Source: JARLFX01 sp036404255
GTDB lineage: Bacteria > Acidobacteriota > Terriglobia > Terriglobales > Acidobacteriaceae
Reading direction: 5' to 3'
Length of the DNA stretch: 15,385 bases
Assembly (NCBI GenBank): GCA_036404255.1
Contig: DASWOP010000117.1
Span: 1-15,385, forward strand
The first letter of the stretch is position 1. Each line of letters starts with the position of its first letter. The translations under genes were made by a program, and so were the position numbers. Shown piece after piece: positions 6,908-14,539 of this stretch. A model generated the notes under the pieces. It was given only the letters and a program-made list of their open reading frames with translations. It did not search any database and was not told where the DNA came from.

Positions 6908-9664
6908 CTATTCGGACGGAAGCGCGTCCAGCGCAGCCTTGGTCTTGTCATAGAGCAGCTTCGTCTCGGCCTGCTGCTTCTTCAACCCGTCTACAACAGC
7001 CTGGGGGGCCTTAGCGAGGAATGCTTCGTTGCCAAGCTGGCGTTTTGCGCCGGCAAGACCCTTCTCGTACTTCGCCAGGTCCTTGCTGAGCCGCTCACGT
7101 TCCGCTGCCACATCGATCTGCCGTTCGTAGATCACGGCCACGTCAAAGCCTGCAGTGCTACGCGCGTTGGTGCCGCTTAACGCAACGTCTGCAATCCTCA
7201 CATCCGATACCCGCGCCAGGCGTGCCAGCATCACTTCGTTTTCCGAAGCCAGCGCATCTGCACCCAGCACTGAATAGACATCGATCGGTGCGGCTTCCTT
7301 CTCCGGTACCGCCAGCTCTTTGCGCAGACCGCGCACCGTCACGATCAACTGTTGTAGCGTCTCCATCGCAGCCACTGCTTCGGGATTATTCTTCATCTGC
7401 GCTGCCTGCGGATAAGCCGTGAGCGCGATAGACTTCGCCGGTGGCTTGCCGTCGTATAACGCCTGCCATATCTCTTCCGTGATGAACGGCATGAACGGTG
7501 AAAGCATGCGCAGTGCCGCTTCAAACACCGCGATCAGCGTGCGCAGTGCCGCTTCCGTCTCGTCTTTTTTCGCCGCGTCGTCGAAGTTCAACCGCAGCTT
7601 CACGATCTCCAGGTACCAGTCGCACAACTCGCCCCAGAAGAACTGGTAGACGAACGCCGCCGCCTCATCAAACCGGTACTCACCCAGCGCGCGGTGAACA
7701 TCCGCTGCCGTTGCAGCCAGCCGCGAAACGATCCACTGCGCCTCAATGGGCGCGTCAGCCGTGGGATTCAGCGCCGGAGCCAACGTGCTCAGATCGACCG
7801 TGATGCCGGCTTCCTTTGCCCGCTCCACCTGCATGAAGACGAAGCGCGCAGAGTTCCAGATCTTATTGGCGAAGGCACGGTTGCCCTCAGTGCGTGCTTC
7901 GCTGAAGGCAATGTCCGTGCCCGGCGAAGCCATGCTGGCCAGCGTGAACCGCACCGCATCGGTGCCGAAGCGCCCGATGATGTCGATGGGGTCGATCACG
8001 TTGCCCTTGGTCTTTGACATCTTCTGCCGGTCGGCATCGCGCACCAGCGCGTGGATATACACCTCGCGGAACGGCACCGCATCCTTCAGCGTGCGTGCCG
8101 AGCCATCCGGCATCGGCATGTCGAGCATGAAGTGCGAGCCCAGCATGATCATGCGCGCTACCCAGAAGAACAGGATGTCGAAACCCGTGACCAGCACATC
8201 CGTCGGATAGAACGCCGCGAGGTCCGTGGTCTGCTTCGGCCATCCGAAGACGGTAAAGGGAAGCAGACCGCTGGAGAACCACGTATCCAGCACGTCCGTC
8301 TCCTGCGTCAGCGCGGTTGCGCCGCAACCGCTGCATGCCGCCGGAGTCTCGCGCGCCACGGTTACCTCCGGGCACTTGGCGCAGTGCCACGCCGGAATGC
8401 GATGGCCCCACCACAACTGCCGCGAGATGCACCAGTCGTGAATGTTCTTCATCCACTCGTCATAGGTTTTGCGATACTGCTCCGGCGTGAACCGGACATG
8501 ACCCTCTTCCACGGCGCGGATCGCGTCTGCCGCAATCGAATTGCCGCCGCGCTTCGGCGTCTTATTCACCGCCATAAACCACTGCTTGCTTAGCCGCGGT
8601 TCCACAATCGTCTTGCAGCGGTCGCACTTGCCCACAGAGTTGGTATGCTCTTTGACCGCGACCAGCAGCCCCAGCGCATCCAGGTCTTCCAGAATCTTCG
8701 TCCGTGCCTGAAAGCGTTCGAGGCCAGCGTACACGCCACCTGCTTCGTTGATGTGGGCGCTCTCGTCCATGATGTTGATGCTCGGCAGATTGTGCCTCTG
8801 GCCGATAGCAAAGTCATTCGGATCGTGCGCCGGCGTCACCTTCACCGCGCCTGTGCCGAACTCCGGAGTCGCCCAGTCGTCCGTCACCACGGGAATCTCG
8901 CGGTCCGTCAGCGGCAGCTTCAGCATCCGCCCATGGAACTTCGCGTAGCGCTCGTCCTTCGGATTCACGGCCACCGCAACGTCACCCAGCATCGTCTCCG
9001 GGCGCGTCGTCGCCACCACAATAGAGCCGTTGCCGTCCGCCGCGTCGTAGCGAATCTCGTAGAGTTTGCCTTGCTGCTCTTCGTGGACGACCTCAAGGTC
9101 GCTGATCGCTGTCTGGCAGCGCGGACACCAGTTCACGATGTAGACGCCGCGATAGATCAGCCCCTGCTCATACAGGCGCACGAAGCTCTCGCGCACGGCG
9201 GCGGAGAGATGCTCGTCCATGGTGAAGTATTCGCGTGACCAGTCCACGCTGGCGCCCAGCCGCTTCATCTGGTCCAGGATGGCCCCGCCGTAGTGGCGCT
9301 TCCACTCCCACACCCGCTCCACAAAGGCCTCGCGGCCCATATCCTGCCGCTTCTTGCCCTCGCCCGCCAACTGGCGCTCCACCATCATCTGCGTGGCAAT
9401 GCCGGCATGGTCCGTTCCCGGAACCCACAGTGCTGTCTCGCCGCGCATGCGGTGCCAGCGGGTCAGGATGTCCATCTCCGTCTGGTTCAGCATGTGGCCC
9501 ATGTGCAGCCGCCCGGTTACGTTCGGCGGAGGCAGCAGTTGGGTAAAGCGTGCGGAGCCGGGCTCGGGCGCGGTGACGTGGAAGAGCTCTTCGGCGACCC
9601 AGTACTGGGCCCAGCGCTCTTCAATGGCAGTCGGATCGTAGGATTTCGATAGTTCCTGGGGCAT
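6908..9664 (-). CDS. valS: Valyl-tRNA synthetase
   Basis: Class Ia synthetase that charges tRNA-Val and edits mischarged threonine. With the ATG at 9664 it has 918 residues. The HIGH motif is in PPPNVTGRLHMGHML (HMGH at 54-57) and the KMSKS loop is KMSKT (548-552) followed by KGNVIDP. The CP1 editing domain lies between about 180 and 390, and Cys pairs WCPRC, CDRC and later HCAKC and CSGC look like the zinc sites of the family. The anticodon-binding domain follows the KMSK loop, and the last 70 residues form the ValRS coiled-coil arm (ERERLSKDLAKYEKGLAG and onward). An in-frame ATG at 9700 adds 12 residues, but those codons lie inside the terminator hairpin at 9685-9713, so 9664 is preferred. 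Its stop codon directly abuts that of the protease-like gene, with no spacer. Confidence 0.96.
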   Translation of the reverse strand: MPQELSKSYDPTAIEERWAQYWVAEELFHVTAPEPGSARFTQLLPPPNVTGRLHMGHMLNQTEMDILTRWHRMRGETALWVPGTDHAGIATQMMVERQLAGEGKKRQDMGREAFVERVWEWKRHYGGAILDQMKRLGASVDWSREYFTMDEHLSAAVRESFVRLYEQGLIYRGVYIVNWCPRCQTAISDLEVVHEEQQGKLYEIRYDAADGNGSIVVATTRPETMLGDVAVAVNPKDERYAKFHGRMLKLPLTDREIPVVTDDWATPEFGTGAVKVTPAHDPNDFAIGQRHNLPSINIMDESAHINEAGGVYAGLERFQARTKILEDLDALGLLVAVKEHTNSVGKCDRCKTIVEPRLSKQWFMAVNKTPKRGGNSIAADAIRAVEEGHVRFTPEQYRKTYDEWMKNIHDWCISRQLWWGHRIPAWHCAKCPEVTVARETPAACSGCGATALTQETDVLDTWFSSGLLPFTVFGWPKQTTDLAAFYPTDVLVTGFDILFFWVARMIMLGSHFMLDMPMPDGSARTLKDAVPFREVYIHALVRDADRQKMSKTKGNVIDPIDIIGRFGTDAVRFTLASMASPGTDIAFSEARTEGNRAFANKIWNSARFVFMQVERAKEAGITVDLSTLAPALNPTADAPIEAQWIVSRLAATAADVHRALGEYRFDEAAAFVYQFFWGELCDWYLEIVKLRLNFDDAAKKDETEAALRTLIAVFEAALRMLSPFMPFITEEIWQALYDGKPPAKSIALTAYPQAAQMKNNPEAVAAMETLQQLIVTVRGLRKELAVPEKEAAPIDVYSVLGADALASENEVMLARLARVSDVRIADVALSGTNARSTAGFDVAVIYERQIDVAAERERLSKDLAKYEKGLAGAKRQLGNEAFLAKAPQAVVDGLKKQQAETKLLYDKTKAALDALPSE

Positions 9665-9684
9665 GAGCTTCTTGCGCCTTACGT

Positions 9685-9713
9685 AAAAAGCGGCAGGCAT
9701 TGGCCGCCTGCCG
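9685..9713 (-). terminator. Intrinsic terminator downstream of the bamD-like gene
   Basis: CGGCAGGC (9691-9698) and GCCTGCCG (9706-9713) form a perfect 8-bp, GC-rich stem with a 7-nt loop. On the minus strand it is followed at once by CTTTTT (9690-9685). It lies about 50 nt past the stop of the bamD-like gene, the right strand and distance for a rho-independent terminator. It ends only about 20 nt before the valS start codon, so it may also sit in the valS leader. Confidence 0.8.
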
Positions 9714-9763
9714 CGGTTGATTCAGGTGGAGCGAAATCCGCGCACAGCATCGTGCGCTCGCGT

Positions 9764-11530
9764 TTAGAAGGGATTCAGCTTGTCGATGCCCTTCTTCTTC
9801 TTGTGCTTGCTGCTTGAGTCGGAGGAACCGTCATACGCCGGCTTGGGATTCTTCTTGCCGGTCGCCGTCTGCGGAATTGCCGGCTGGCTGCCCGGCTTCA
9901 CGTCGTTGATGGTCTCCTGCGGGGCGGCTGGCTTCTCTACGGGAGGCAGCGGCGTCGCTGCCGCAGCGCCAACAGGCTTCAGTCCGCCATTGGCGTTGGA
10001 ATCACCCGGGAAGGCCGTGCCCCCGGTGACAGGTGCAGAATCTGCTCCCGAAGGCACCACTGTTACTCCAATGGAGTTGCCGCGGGTACCTGCGCCAGAC
10101 GGCGTAGACGGCGAAACCGGTACAGCGGTCATCACAGATCCGTTGCCGCTGGAGTTTCCGGCTGTCGGTACATCCTGCAGCGCCAGCGGAGCCGGTGCCA
10201 CGGGTGCCGGTGTCTCTGCCGTAGTAGTGGCATCGGGCACGGCGGCAGACGTTGTATTGTTAGATCCTGTTCCTCCCGGAACCGCGCCAGTGCCGCGGTT
10301 GTTCGGGTCCAGCACGCCGCGGACATCGGCCATGTCCTGCTTGATGATCTTCGGTGCGGTCGTCACTGCTGGGTCCGCCATCGTCGGTTCGCCCACGCGC
10401 GCGGATGAAACCGTGTCAGGCGTATGTACGACCAGCAGCATGGCTCGGCGCTTCAGCGTGTAGGGTGCCCGGCTGTTTTCCAAAGCCTCACTGGCAGCGA
10501 GTTGCTCTGGCGTCGGCTTCGGAACCGGATAGCCCAGCGCCAGCAGACGGTCTTTGCCGTCATCCGCGTGCGCTGCTGCGGCATACACGGTCACCAAGCG
10601 GGTATACGCTGCTGCGGCCTGATCGTTGTAGATCTTCTCCAGCCGGCCCTTGGGCCCTTCCGGCAGACGCATCGTGGCCACCAGCTTCGCCTGTGCGGCG
10701 TAGGCGTCACCCAGGCCCAGCAGCACGTCGTCCATGTGGCTGTAGAGCGGATAGGTGTCAGCAATGGTCTGGTAGCGCGCAATGCCCGCGGCCCAGTTCA
10801 TGTGCGACTCGTAAAACTGCGCAATGCTGGTCTCGCGTGTTGCCAGTACCTCCTGCACCTCGCGCAGCTTCTGCTTGGCCTCCGGCACCCAGCTTGACTC
10901 CGGGAACTGCTGAATCATGTTGCGATACTCGTCCTGCGCGCGGACGGACTTGGTGTAATCCCGGTCCGGCCGGTCCATTTCGCGGAAGTAGATGTTGGCC
11001 ACCTTCATCTGCGCTTCTGCAGCCTCAGGCTGGTTGGGGAAGAAGGTGATGAAGTCCTTGTACTCCTGCTCGGCCTGGGTCAGCGCGGCGGTGCCGCCTT
11101 CCTTGTACCAGGAGTCGCCAATGGCGAGCTTCGCCCGCATCTGGAATTGCGAATCCGGATAGGTATTGAGCATCGTCTGCAGGTCAAGGCGCGCCACGTC
11201 GAAGTGGTTATGCTGCAACGCAACCATTGCCTTGTCGAAGAGCTGCTTATCTGGCAGCTTCACGTCCACGCCGATCAGCGGGTTCAGCTTCTTGGCCTTC
11301 TTCTCGGCCTTCTTCGTGTCTTTGGACGAAGTGATCTTTTCGGACTTTTTGTCTTCGCGGCTGGCGTGGCGTTTCTTCGCGGGCGCAGCCGGCTGCTGAG
11401 CTGCTGCCGCGGGCGCTGCCGTGTCTGTGGCGGGCGCAGCGGCATCCTGCGCAAAGGCAGGTGTCACACAAAGTGCAGCAGTGCACAGAACAAGCGTGGA
11501 TGGAAGCAGACGGAGAGAAAAACGGCTCAT
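9764..11530 (-). CDS. bamD: BamD-like outer membrane assembly factor with TPR domain and long disordered tail
   Basis: Probable periplasmic/outer-membrane partner of BamA in beta-barrel protein assembly. The 588 residues divide into a signal peptide (1-27, cut at AFA|QD), an Ala/Pro-rich and Lys-rich linker (28-80), a helical tetratricopeptide domain (about 90-360, with FDVARLDLQTMLNTYPDSQF, AEQEYKDFITFFPNQPEA, AQDEYRNMIQQFPES and GIARYQTIADTYPLY as repeats), and a Pro/Thr/Gly/Ala-rich tail (about 385-588) ending in a Lys-rich stretch and DKLNPF. Usual BamD is about 240-280 aa and a lipoprotein; here neither signal-peptide Cys (C16, C21) sits in a good lipobox. The ATG has a strong GAGGTGAT ribosome binding site. 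It has a candidate promoter upstream and a terminator downstream, so it may be a single-gene unit. The BamD assignment rests on the TPR pattern and could be broader (a YbgF/TolA-like TPR protein). Confidence 0.75.
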   Translation of the reverse strand: MSRFSLRLLPSTLVLCTAALCVTPAFAQDAAAPATDTAAPAAAAQQPAAPAKKRHASREDKKSEKITSSKDTKKAEKKAKKLNPLIGVDVKLPDKQLFDKAMVALQHNHFDVARLDLQTMLNTYPDSQFQMRAKLAIGDSWYKEGGTAALTQAEQEYKDFITFFPNQPEAAEAQMKVANIYFREMDRPDRDYTKSVRAQDEYRNMIQQFPESSWVPEAKQKLREVQEVLATRETSIAQFYESHMNWAAGIARYQTIADTYPLYSHMDDVLLGLGDAYAAQAKLVATMRLPEGPKGRLEKIYNDQAAAAYTRLVTVYAAAAHADDGKDRLLALGYPVPKPTPEQLAASEALENSRAPYTLKRRAMLLVVHTPDTVSSARVGEPTMADPAVTTAPKIIKQDMADVRGVLDPNNRGTGAVPGGTGSNNTTSAAVPDATTTAETPAPVAPAPLALQDVPTAGNSSGNGSVMTAVPVSPSTPSGAGTRGNSIGVTVVPSGADSAPVTGGTAFPGDSNANGGLKPVGAAAATPLPPVEKPAAPQETINDVKPGSQPAIPQTATGKKNPKPAYDGSSDSSSKHKKKKGIDKLNPF

Positions 11531-11588
11531 ATCACCTCAAAAAATACTGCGCAGATGGAGCGTTTAGCATTCGCCGCCACTCCAACCC

Positions 11589-11607
11589 CGGCATTGCATT
11601 CATGCCG
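11589..11607 (-). promoter_or_regulatory. Small hairpin in the likely bamD leader
   Basis: CGGCAT (11589-11594) and ATGCCG (11602-11607) pair perfectly around a 7-nt loop. The hairpin lies between the candidate -10 box and the ribosome binding site of the bamD-like gene. A six-bp stem can arise by chance, so a function is speculative. Confidence 0.25.
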
Positions 11608-11622
11608 ATGTCTGCTTCGGTT

Positions 11623-11628
11623 ATTTTA
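11623..11628 (-). promoter_or_regulatory. Candidate -10 box for the bamD-like gene
   Basis: On the minus strand TAAAAT (five of six bases of TATAAT) lies about 95 nt upstream of the bamD start, in the 155-bp spacer after rpe. No good -35 hexamer is seen at 16-18 bases upstream. A start near 11616 would give a leader of about 85 nt. Confidence 0.35.
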
Positions 11629-11629
11629 G

Positions 11630-11658
11630 CCGTTTCGCGGGGTTGGTGCGCGAAGCGG
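11630..11658. repeat. Inverted repeat between rpe and bamD
   Basis: CCGTTTCGCG (11630-11639) and CGCGAAGCGG (11649-11658) are inverted copies with one mismatch in ten and a 9-base loop. It follows the rpe stop by about 28 bases and lies directly upstream of the candidate bamD -10 box. No T tract follows on the minus strand, so it is not a standard intrinsic terminator; it could be a transcript-stabilising 3' hairpin of the uvrC-like/rpe unit or an operator. Confidence 0.4.
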
Positions 11659-11685
11659 GGGAAGTACGGGAGTTTTCGATCCAGC

Positions 11686-12375
11686 TCAGGCCTTTTGCAG
11701 CGCTGCCGCCCGTGCCGTCGCCAGAAAATCGATGGCGTTCTGCTTCGTCTTGCCGGGCGAAAAAATGGCGCTTCCAGCCACCAGAAGCTCCGCTCCTGCT
11801 TCGACGACCGAGCCCACCGTATCGTGAGCAACGCCGCCATCCACCTCAATGCGGAAGTTCAGATTCTGCTCCCTGCGCAGCCGTGCCAGGTGGCGGATCT
11901 TGTCCAGCGAGCGCGGAATAAAGCTCTGCCCCCCGAATCCCGGGTTCACGCTCATTACCAGCACGTGGTGAACCATTGGCAGAATCTCCAGCAGCGTATC
12001 CACCGGCGTCGCTGGATTGATGACCACGCCCGGCTCCATGCCATGGCTGGCGATCAGTTGCAGTGTACGGTGCAGGTGAGGGCATGCCTCCTGGTGGACG
12101 GTGATCCAGTCCGCACCCGCGTCGGCGAAGGCGGGAATCAGGCTATCGGGATTGTCCACCATCAGGTGGCAATCCAGTGGCAGCGTCGTAGCGGCGCGCA
12201 GCGACTTCACCACCGGTGGCCCAATCGTCAGGTTCGGGACAAAGTGGCCGTCCATCACGTCCACGTGGACAATGGTGCCGCCTCCCGAGGCCGCAATTGC
12301 GATCTCTTCAGCCAGCCGCGAAAAATCTGAAGCGAGAATCGAAAACGCAAGCTCAATCAACGGTATTGCCCCCAC
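11686..12375 (-). CDS. rpe: Ribulose-phosphate 3-epimerase
   Basis: Interconverts ribulose 5-phosphate and xylulose 5-phosphate in the pentose phosphate pathway. The 229-residue TIM barrel has the metal ligands in their usual settings: VHVDVMDGHFVPN (H37, D39), DCHLMV (H70) and EVDGG (D179), plus the phosphate-binding SVNPGFGGQ (142-150) and VAGSAIF near the end. The usual APSIL near the N-terminus reads AFSIL here. The reading frame opens with GTG at 12375, overlapping the uvrC-like gene by 23 bp; a TTG at 12360 would give the more typical start MIELA. Neither has a strong ribosome binding site, so coupling to the upstream gene is likely. It shares no pathway with its neighbours in the unit, but with fbp it covers sugar-phosphate metabolism. 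Confidence 0.95.
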   Translation of the reverse strand: MGAIPLIELAFSILASDFSRLAEEIAIAASGGGTIVHVDVMDGHFVPNLTIGPPVVKSLRAATTLPLDCHLMVDNPDSLIPAFADAGADWITVHQEACPHLHRTLQLIASHGMEPGVVINPATPVDTLLEILPMVHHVLVMSVNPGFGGQSFIPRSLDKIRHLARLRREQNLNFRIEVDGGVAHDTVGSVVEAGAELLVAGSAIFSPGKTKQNAIDFLATARAAALQKA

Positions 12376-13738
12376 TCGGATCTACTGAATCTGTTGAAAT
12401 TTTAGCAGGCGCAGGCTCCGCGGGCGGTGCGTTCTGCGTCCCCGTGCAAACCCGTGAGACGCCCCGCAGAATCCGCCGCACCGGCAGGCCGTTATCCGCC
12501 GCGCCCGGATCGGCAAAAAATATCTCGCCCACTCGCTGCTTTGCCGGCCGGTAGTACCAGCGGCGCAGCAGCGAAAGATGATCGCTGAGGGAGGGGACCT
12601 CGCTGCGCGGCAGCGTCTCGCCTTCGCTACGTGCAGGCATCAGCGCCATCAGCGTGCGCTTCAGCCGCTCTTCCGTTGTCTCAATCGGGGTCGCCAGCGA
12701 CGGATTGCCGGCTTCATCCAGCGGCACCGCCGCCAGCATATGAGGATGCGCAAAGAGCGAGGTCGAGCCCGAATCCTCGTTGGCATGCCGCATCCCCAGC
12801 GTGGAGAAGAGAACAGGCCGCCCGCCGCTGGGTTTGATGCATCCTCTGCGCACGGCAAAGAGCGCCACATCCTGGCAGGGCTCACCCTCCGGACTGTCCG
12901 CCGCAGGCTGGATCACGATGGCGTCGAGCCGGTCCAGCGGCCGCACGATCTCCGGCGCAAGCAGCGCGATGGCCTTCACCTTCTGCGTCTGCGCATGCAG
13001 CGCCGCTGCCTGTTCAAACTCCATCAGCCCGGAAGCCGCATCGCGCTCCGCGGCCAGCTTGTCCAGCATGGATTCGCCCCGTGTGCGGAAGAACTCCAAC
13101 ACCGCCTGCGCCTCCTGCTGGTAGCGCTCGTCCGTGCAGCCTTTGAAGCACGGAGCCAGGCACATCTTCATCTCGGAATACACGCAGCCCGGATGCGCCG
13201 GATCCGGCGCCAGCTCCTCGCTGCAACGCCGCAGCTTGAAGAGATTCAGCGTCTCGTTCAGCGCGCGGTCGGCCGCGGCGCGAGAAGGGAAGGGGCCGAA
13301 CAGCGAGCCCAGGGCTCGCGCCGAAAGGCGGTTGGTTACATAGGCGCGCGGATAGGCATTCTCCATGGCAAAGCGCACGAAAAATGGCGTATGCAACCGC
13401 ATGCGTTTGCGTGCTTCCTCGTGGCCAAAGTGTGCGGCGCTGGCGTGATACAGCGTAAGCAGCGATTCAAAGTCCGACCCGGTCACCGAATACTCGACCC
13501 GTGCTACTTTTTCCCGCAGATTCAGGCGTTTCGTCGCGCCAGCTGGTGGTTGCAACATGCGCCGGATGCGTCGCTGCAGGTTACCTGCGCGCGATAGGTA
13601 GGGCTCAGCCTCCGCCGCGTGTCCGCACAGCGCAAAGACTCCGGGCCGCGCGGGGATTGCGGCCAACAGAGCATCGGCTGTAGCCGGATCGAACGCCACG
13701 GCATGGTCGAATTGGAAGTCGGTCTCTTGGATCGGCAC
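12353..13738 (-). CDS. UvrC-like protein without nuclease centres (N-terminal half of UvrC)
   Basis: The 461-residue protein aligns by eye with UvrC from its N-terminus to just before the RNase H-like domain. A degenerate GIY-YIG domain has PGVFAL (32-37) and YLSRAGNLQRRI (47-58). Against T. maritima UvrC, Tyr29 and Arg39 are kept (Y47, R57), but Tyr19 is Phe35, Tyr43 is Met61 and the metal-binding Glu76 falls on a Leu (about L96). The Cys motif is intact (C172, C185, C193, C197), the set that binds an iron-sulfur cluster in E. coli UvrC. The UVR helix pair for UvrB contact lies at about 217-255 (LAAERDAASGLMEFEQAAAL). A middle region (ALFAVRRGCI) ends near DHLSLLRRWYYRPAK, where UvrC continues into its 5'-incision nuclease. 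The start is GTG after TAGGT. It is probably a pseudo-enzyme or UvrB-binding regulator. It overlaps rpe. Confidence 0.75.
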   Translation of the reverse strand: MPIQETDFQFDHAVAFDPATADALLAAIPARPGVFALCGHAAEAEPYLSRAGNLQRRIRRMLQPPAGATKRLNLREKVARVEYSVTGSDFESLLTLYHASAAHFGHEEARKRMRLHTPFFVRFAMENAYPRAYVTNRLSARALGSLFGPFPSRAAADRALNETLNLFKLRRCSEELAPDPAHPGCVYSEMKMCLAPCFKGCTDERYQQEAQAVLEFFRTRGESMLDKLAAERDAASGLMEFEQAAALHAQTQKVKAIALLAPEIVRPLDRLDAIVIQPAADSPEGEPCQDVALFAVRRGCIKPSGGRPVLFSTLGMRHANEDSGSTSLFAHPHMLAAVPLDEAGNPSLATPIETTEERLKRTLMALMPARSEGETLPRSEVPSLSDHLSLLRRWYYRPAKQRVGEIFFADPGAADNGLPVRRILRGVSRVCTGTQNAPPAEPAPAKISTDSVDPSGGNTVD

Positions 13739-13933
13739 GTCGAATACCTACAGCCAAATCAGACTAACAGTGACGCGGGTTCGGCTTCATCTGGCCTGCT
13801 CATTTCGACCCAAATGCCTGTTCCAAACCCGTGTGAGCGTATGTTGCATTTCACGGGTCCAAGACGGTGAAGATGACGGGCTACACGGACCTTCACGGGC
13901 ATTTGTATCGCGGGAGTTTGCAAAAGCTATTGT

Positions 13934-13959
13934 GAAGGTAAACTTTGCAGTTTTCCTTC
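13934..13959. promoter_or_regulatory. 26-bp palindrome, likely MarR auto-operator
   Basis: GAAGGTAAACT (13934-13944) and AGTTTTCCTTC (13949-13959) are inverted copies matching at 10 of 11 positions, around TTGC. Size and A/T-rich arms fit MarR-family dimer sites. The site lies 14 bases upstream of the marR ATG. A candidate -10 (TAAACT, 13939-13944) lies inside the left arm, with TTTGCA (13917-13922) 16 bases upstream as a weak -35, so binding would block transcription of the regulator itself. Confidence 0.6.
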
Positions 13960-13973
13960 GCACATGCTACCGT

Positions 13974-14432
13974 ATGGCTATGGACGAATCGAAGGACGAT
14001 CCCGGCGCAGCTCAGGCATTGGCCATGGCAGCGGAGCTTCGCATCCTGCTTGGCCAGCTAAAGCGCCGTCTGCGCGAAGAGTCGCATCCATCGGGCCTTA
14101 CCTGGTCGCAAATAGGCGTTCTTGGCCTCCTGGACCGCGATGGGCCTGCAACGGTCACGACCCTGGCGCAGGCTGAAGGGGTGCGTCCGCAGTCCATGGG
14201 CGCCACCGTTGCTGTTCTGGAGGAGGCTGGGCTCGTGGCTGGCACGCCAGACCCGGCCGATGGGCGGCAGACCATCCTCTCTCTCACTCCTGCCTGCGAG
14301 GAACTGATCAGGGCCAGCCGTGCGGCGCGGGAAGACTGGCTGTTCCGCGTCATTCGAACCAAGTTCACGTTAGCGGAGCAGGCAGAACTTGCAACCGCTG
14401 TCGCGTTGCTGAAACGCCTGGTCGAGCCGTAG
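13974..14432 (+). CDS. MarR-family transcriptional regulator
   Basis: A 152-residue winged-helix repressor-type protein. The N-terminal dimerisation helix (AAQALAMAAELRILLGQLKRRL, in overlapping pieces) is followed by LTWSQIGVLGLLDRDGPATVTTLAQAEG, the recognition helix VRPQSMGATVAVLEEAGLV (70-88), and a wing with DPADGRQTILSLT (93-105) that carries the family's conserved D-x-R. A C-terminal dimerisation helix follows. The ATG at 13974 is preferred, since it follows the palindrome and leaves a short leader; ATG at 13980 is possible, and no Shine-Dalgarno is clear. A frame extension to 13770 would run through the operator and is rejected. Only one Cys (C108) is present, so Cys-based oxidant sensing by a paired switch is unlikely. 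No transporter or enzyme gene follows on its strand, so its targets other than itself are unknown. Confidence 0.9.
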   Translation: MAMDESKDDPGAAQALAMAAELRILLGQLKRRLREESHPSGLTWSQIGVLGLLDRDGPATVTTLAQAEGVRPQSMGATVAVLEEAGLVAGTPDPADGRQTILSLTPACEELIRASRAAREDWLFRVIRTKFTLAEQAELATAVALLKRLVEP

Positions 14433-14482
14433 CGCATTTTCGCTTTAGATGTTGACAGCATGGGGAGGGAAAAGAGTACCTC

Positions 14483-14498
14483 CGGGGCTAAAGCCCCG
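14483..14498. repeat. REP-like palindrome, copy 1
   Basis: CGGGGC, loop TAAA, GCCCCG: a perfect 6-bp stem around the tetraloop TAAA. It shares the central GGCTAAAGCC with copies 2 and 3. Confidence 0.75.
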
Positions 14499-14520
14499 AT
14501 TCTTCTCCTATCCCTTTTCC

Positions 14521-14538
14521 GTGGGGCTAAAGCCCCAC
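14521..14538. repeat. REP-like palindrome, copy 2
   Basis: GTGGGGC, loop TAAA, GCCCCAC: a perfect 7-bp stem, 22 bases after copy 1. The outer GT/AC pairs differ from copy 1 but stay complementary. Confidence 0.75.
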
Positions 14539-14539
14539 T

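Noticed and set aside
9780..10463. Plus-strand open frame of 227 codons opposite the bamD-like tail
   Set aside because: It mirrors the low-complexity tail; no ribosome binding site or recognisable domain.
12578..13597. Plus-strand open frame of 339 codons opposite the uvrC-like gene
   Set aside because: Composition is Arg/His/Gln-rich without motifs, while the minus-strand frame has clear UvrC features.
13830..13860. Inverted repeat ACCCGTG...CACGGGT upstream of marR
   Set aside because: Only 7 bp with an 18-base loop, and no position that suggests a role; could be chance.
14452..14481. Perfect -35 hexamer TTGACA after marR
   Set aside because: No -10 match at 16-18 bases, and no gene follows on the plus strand.
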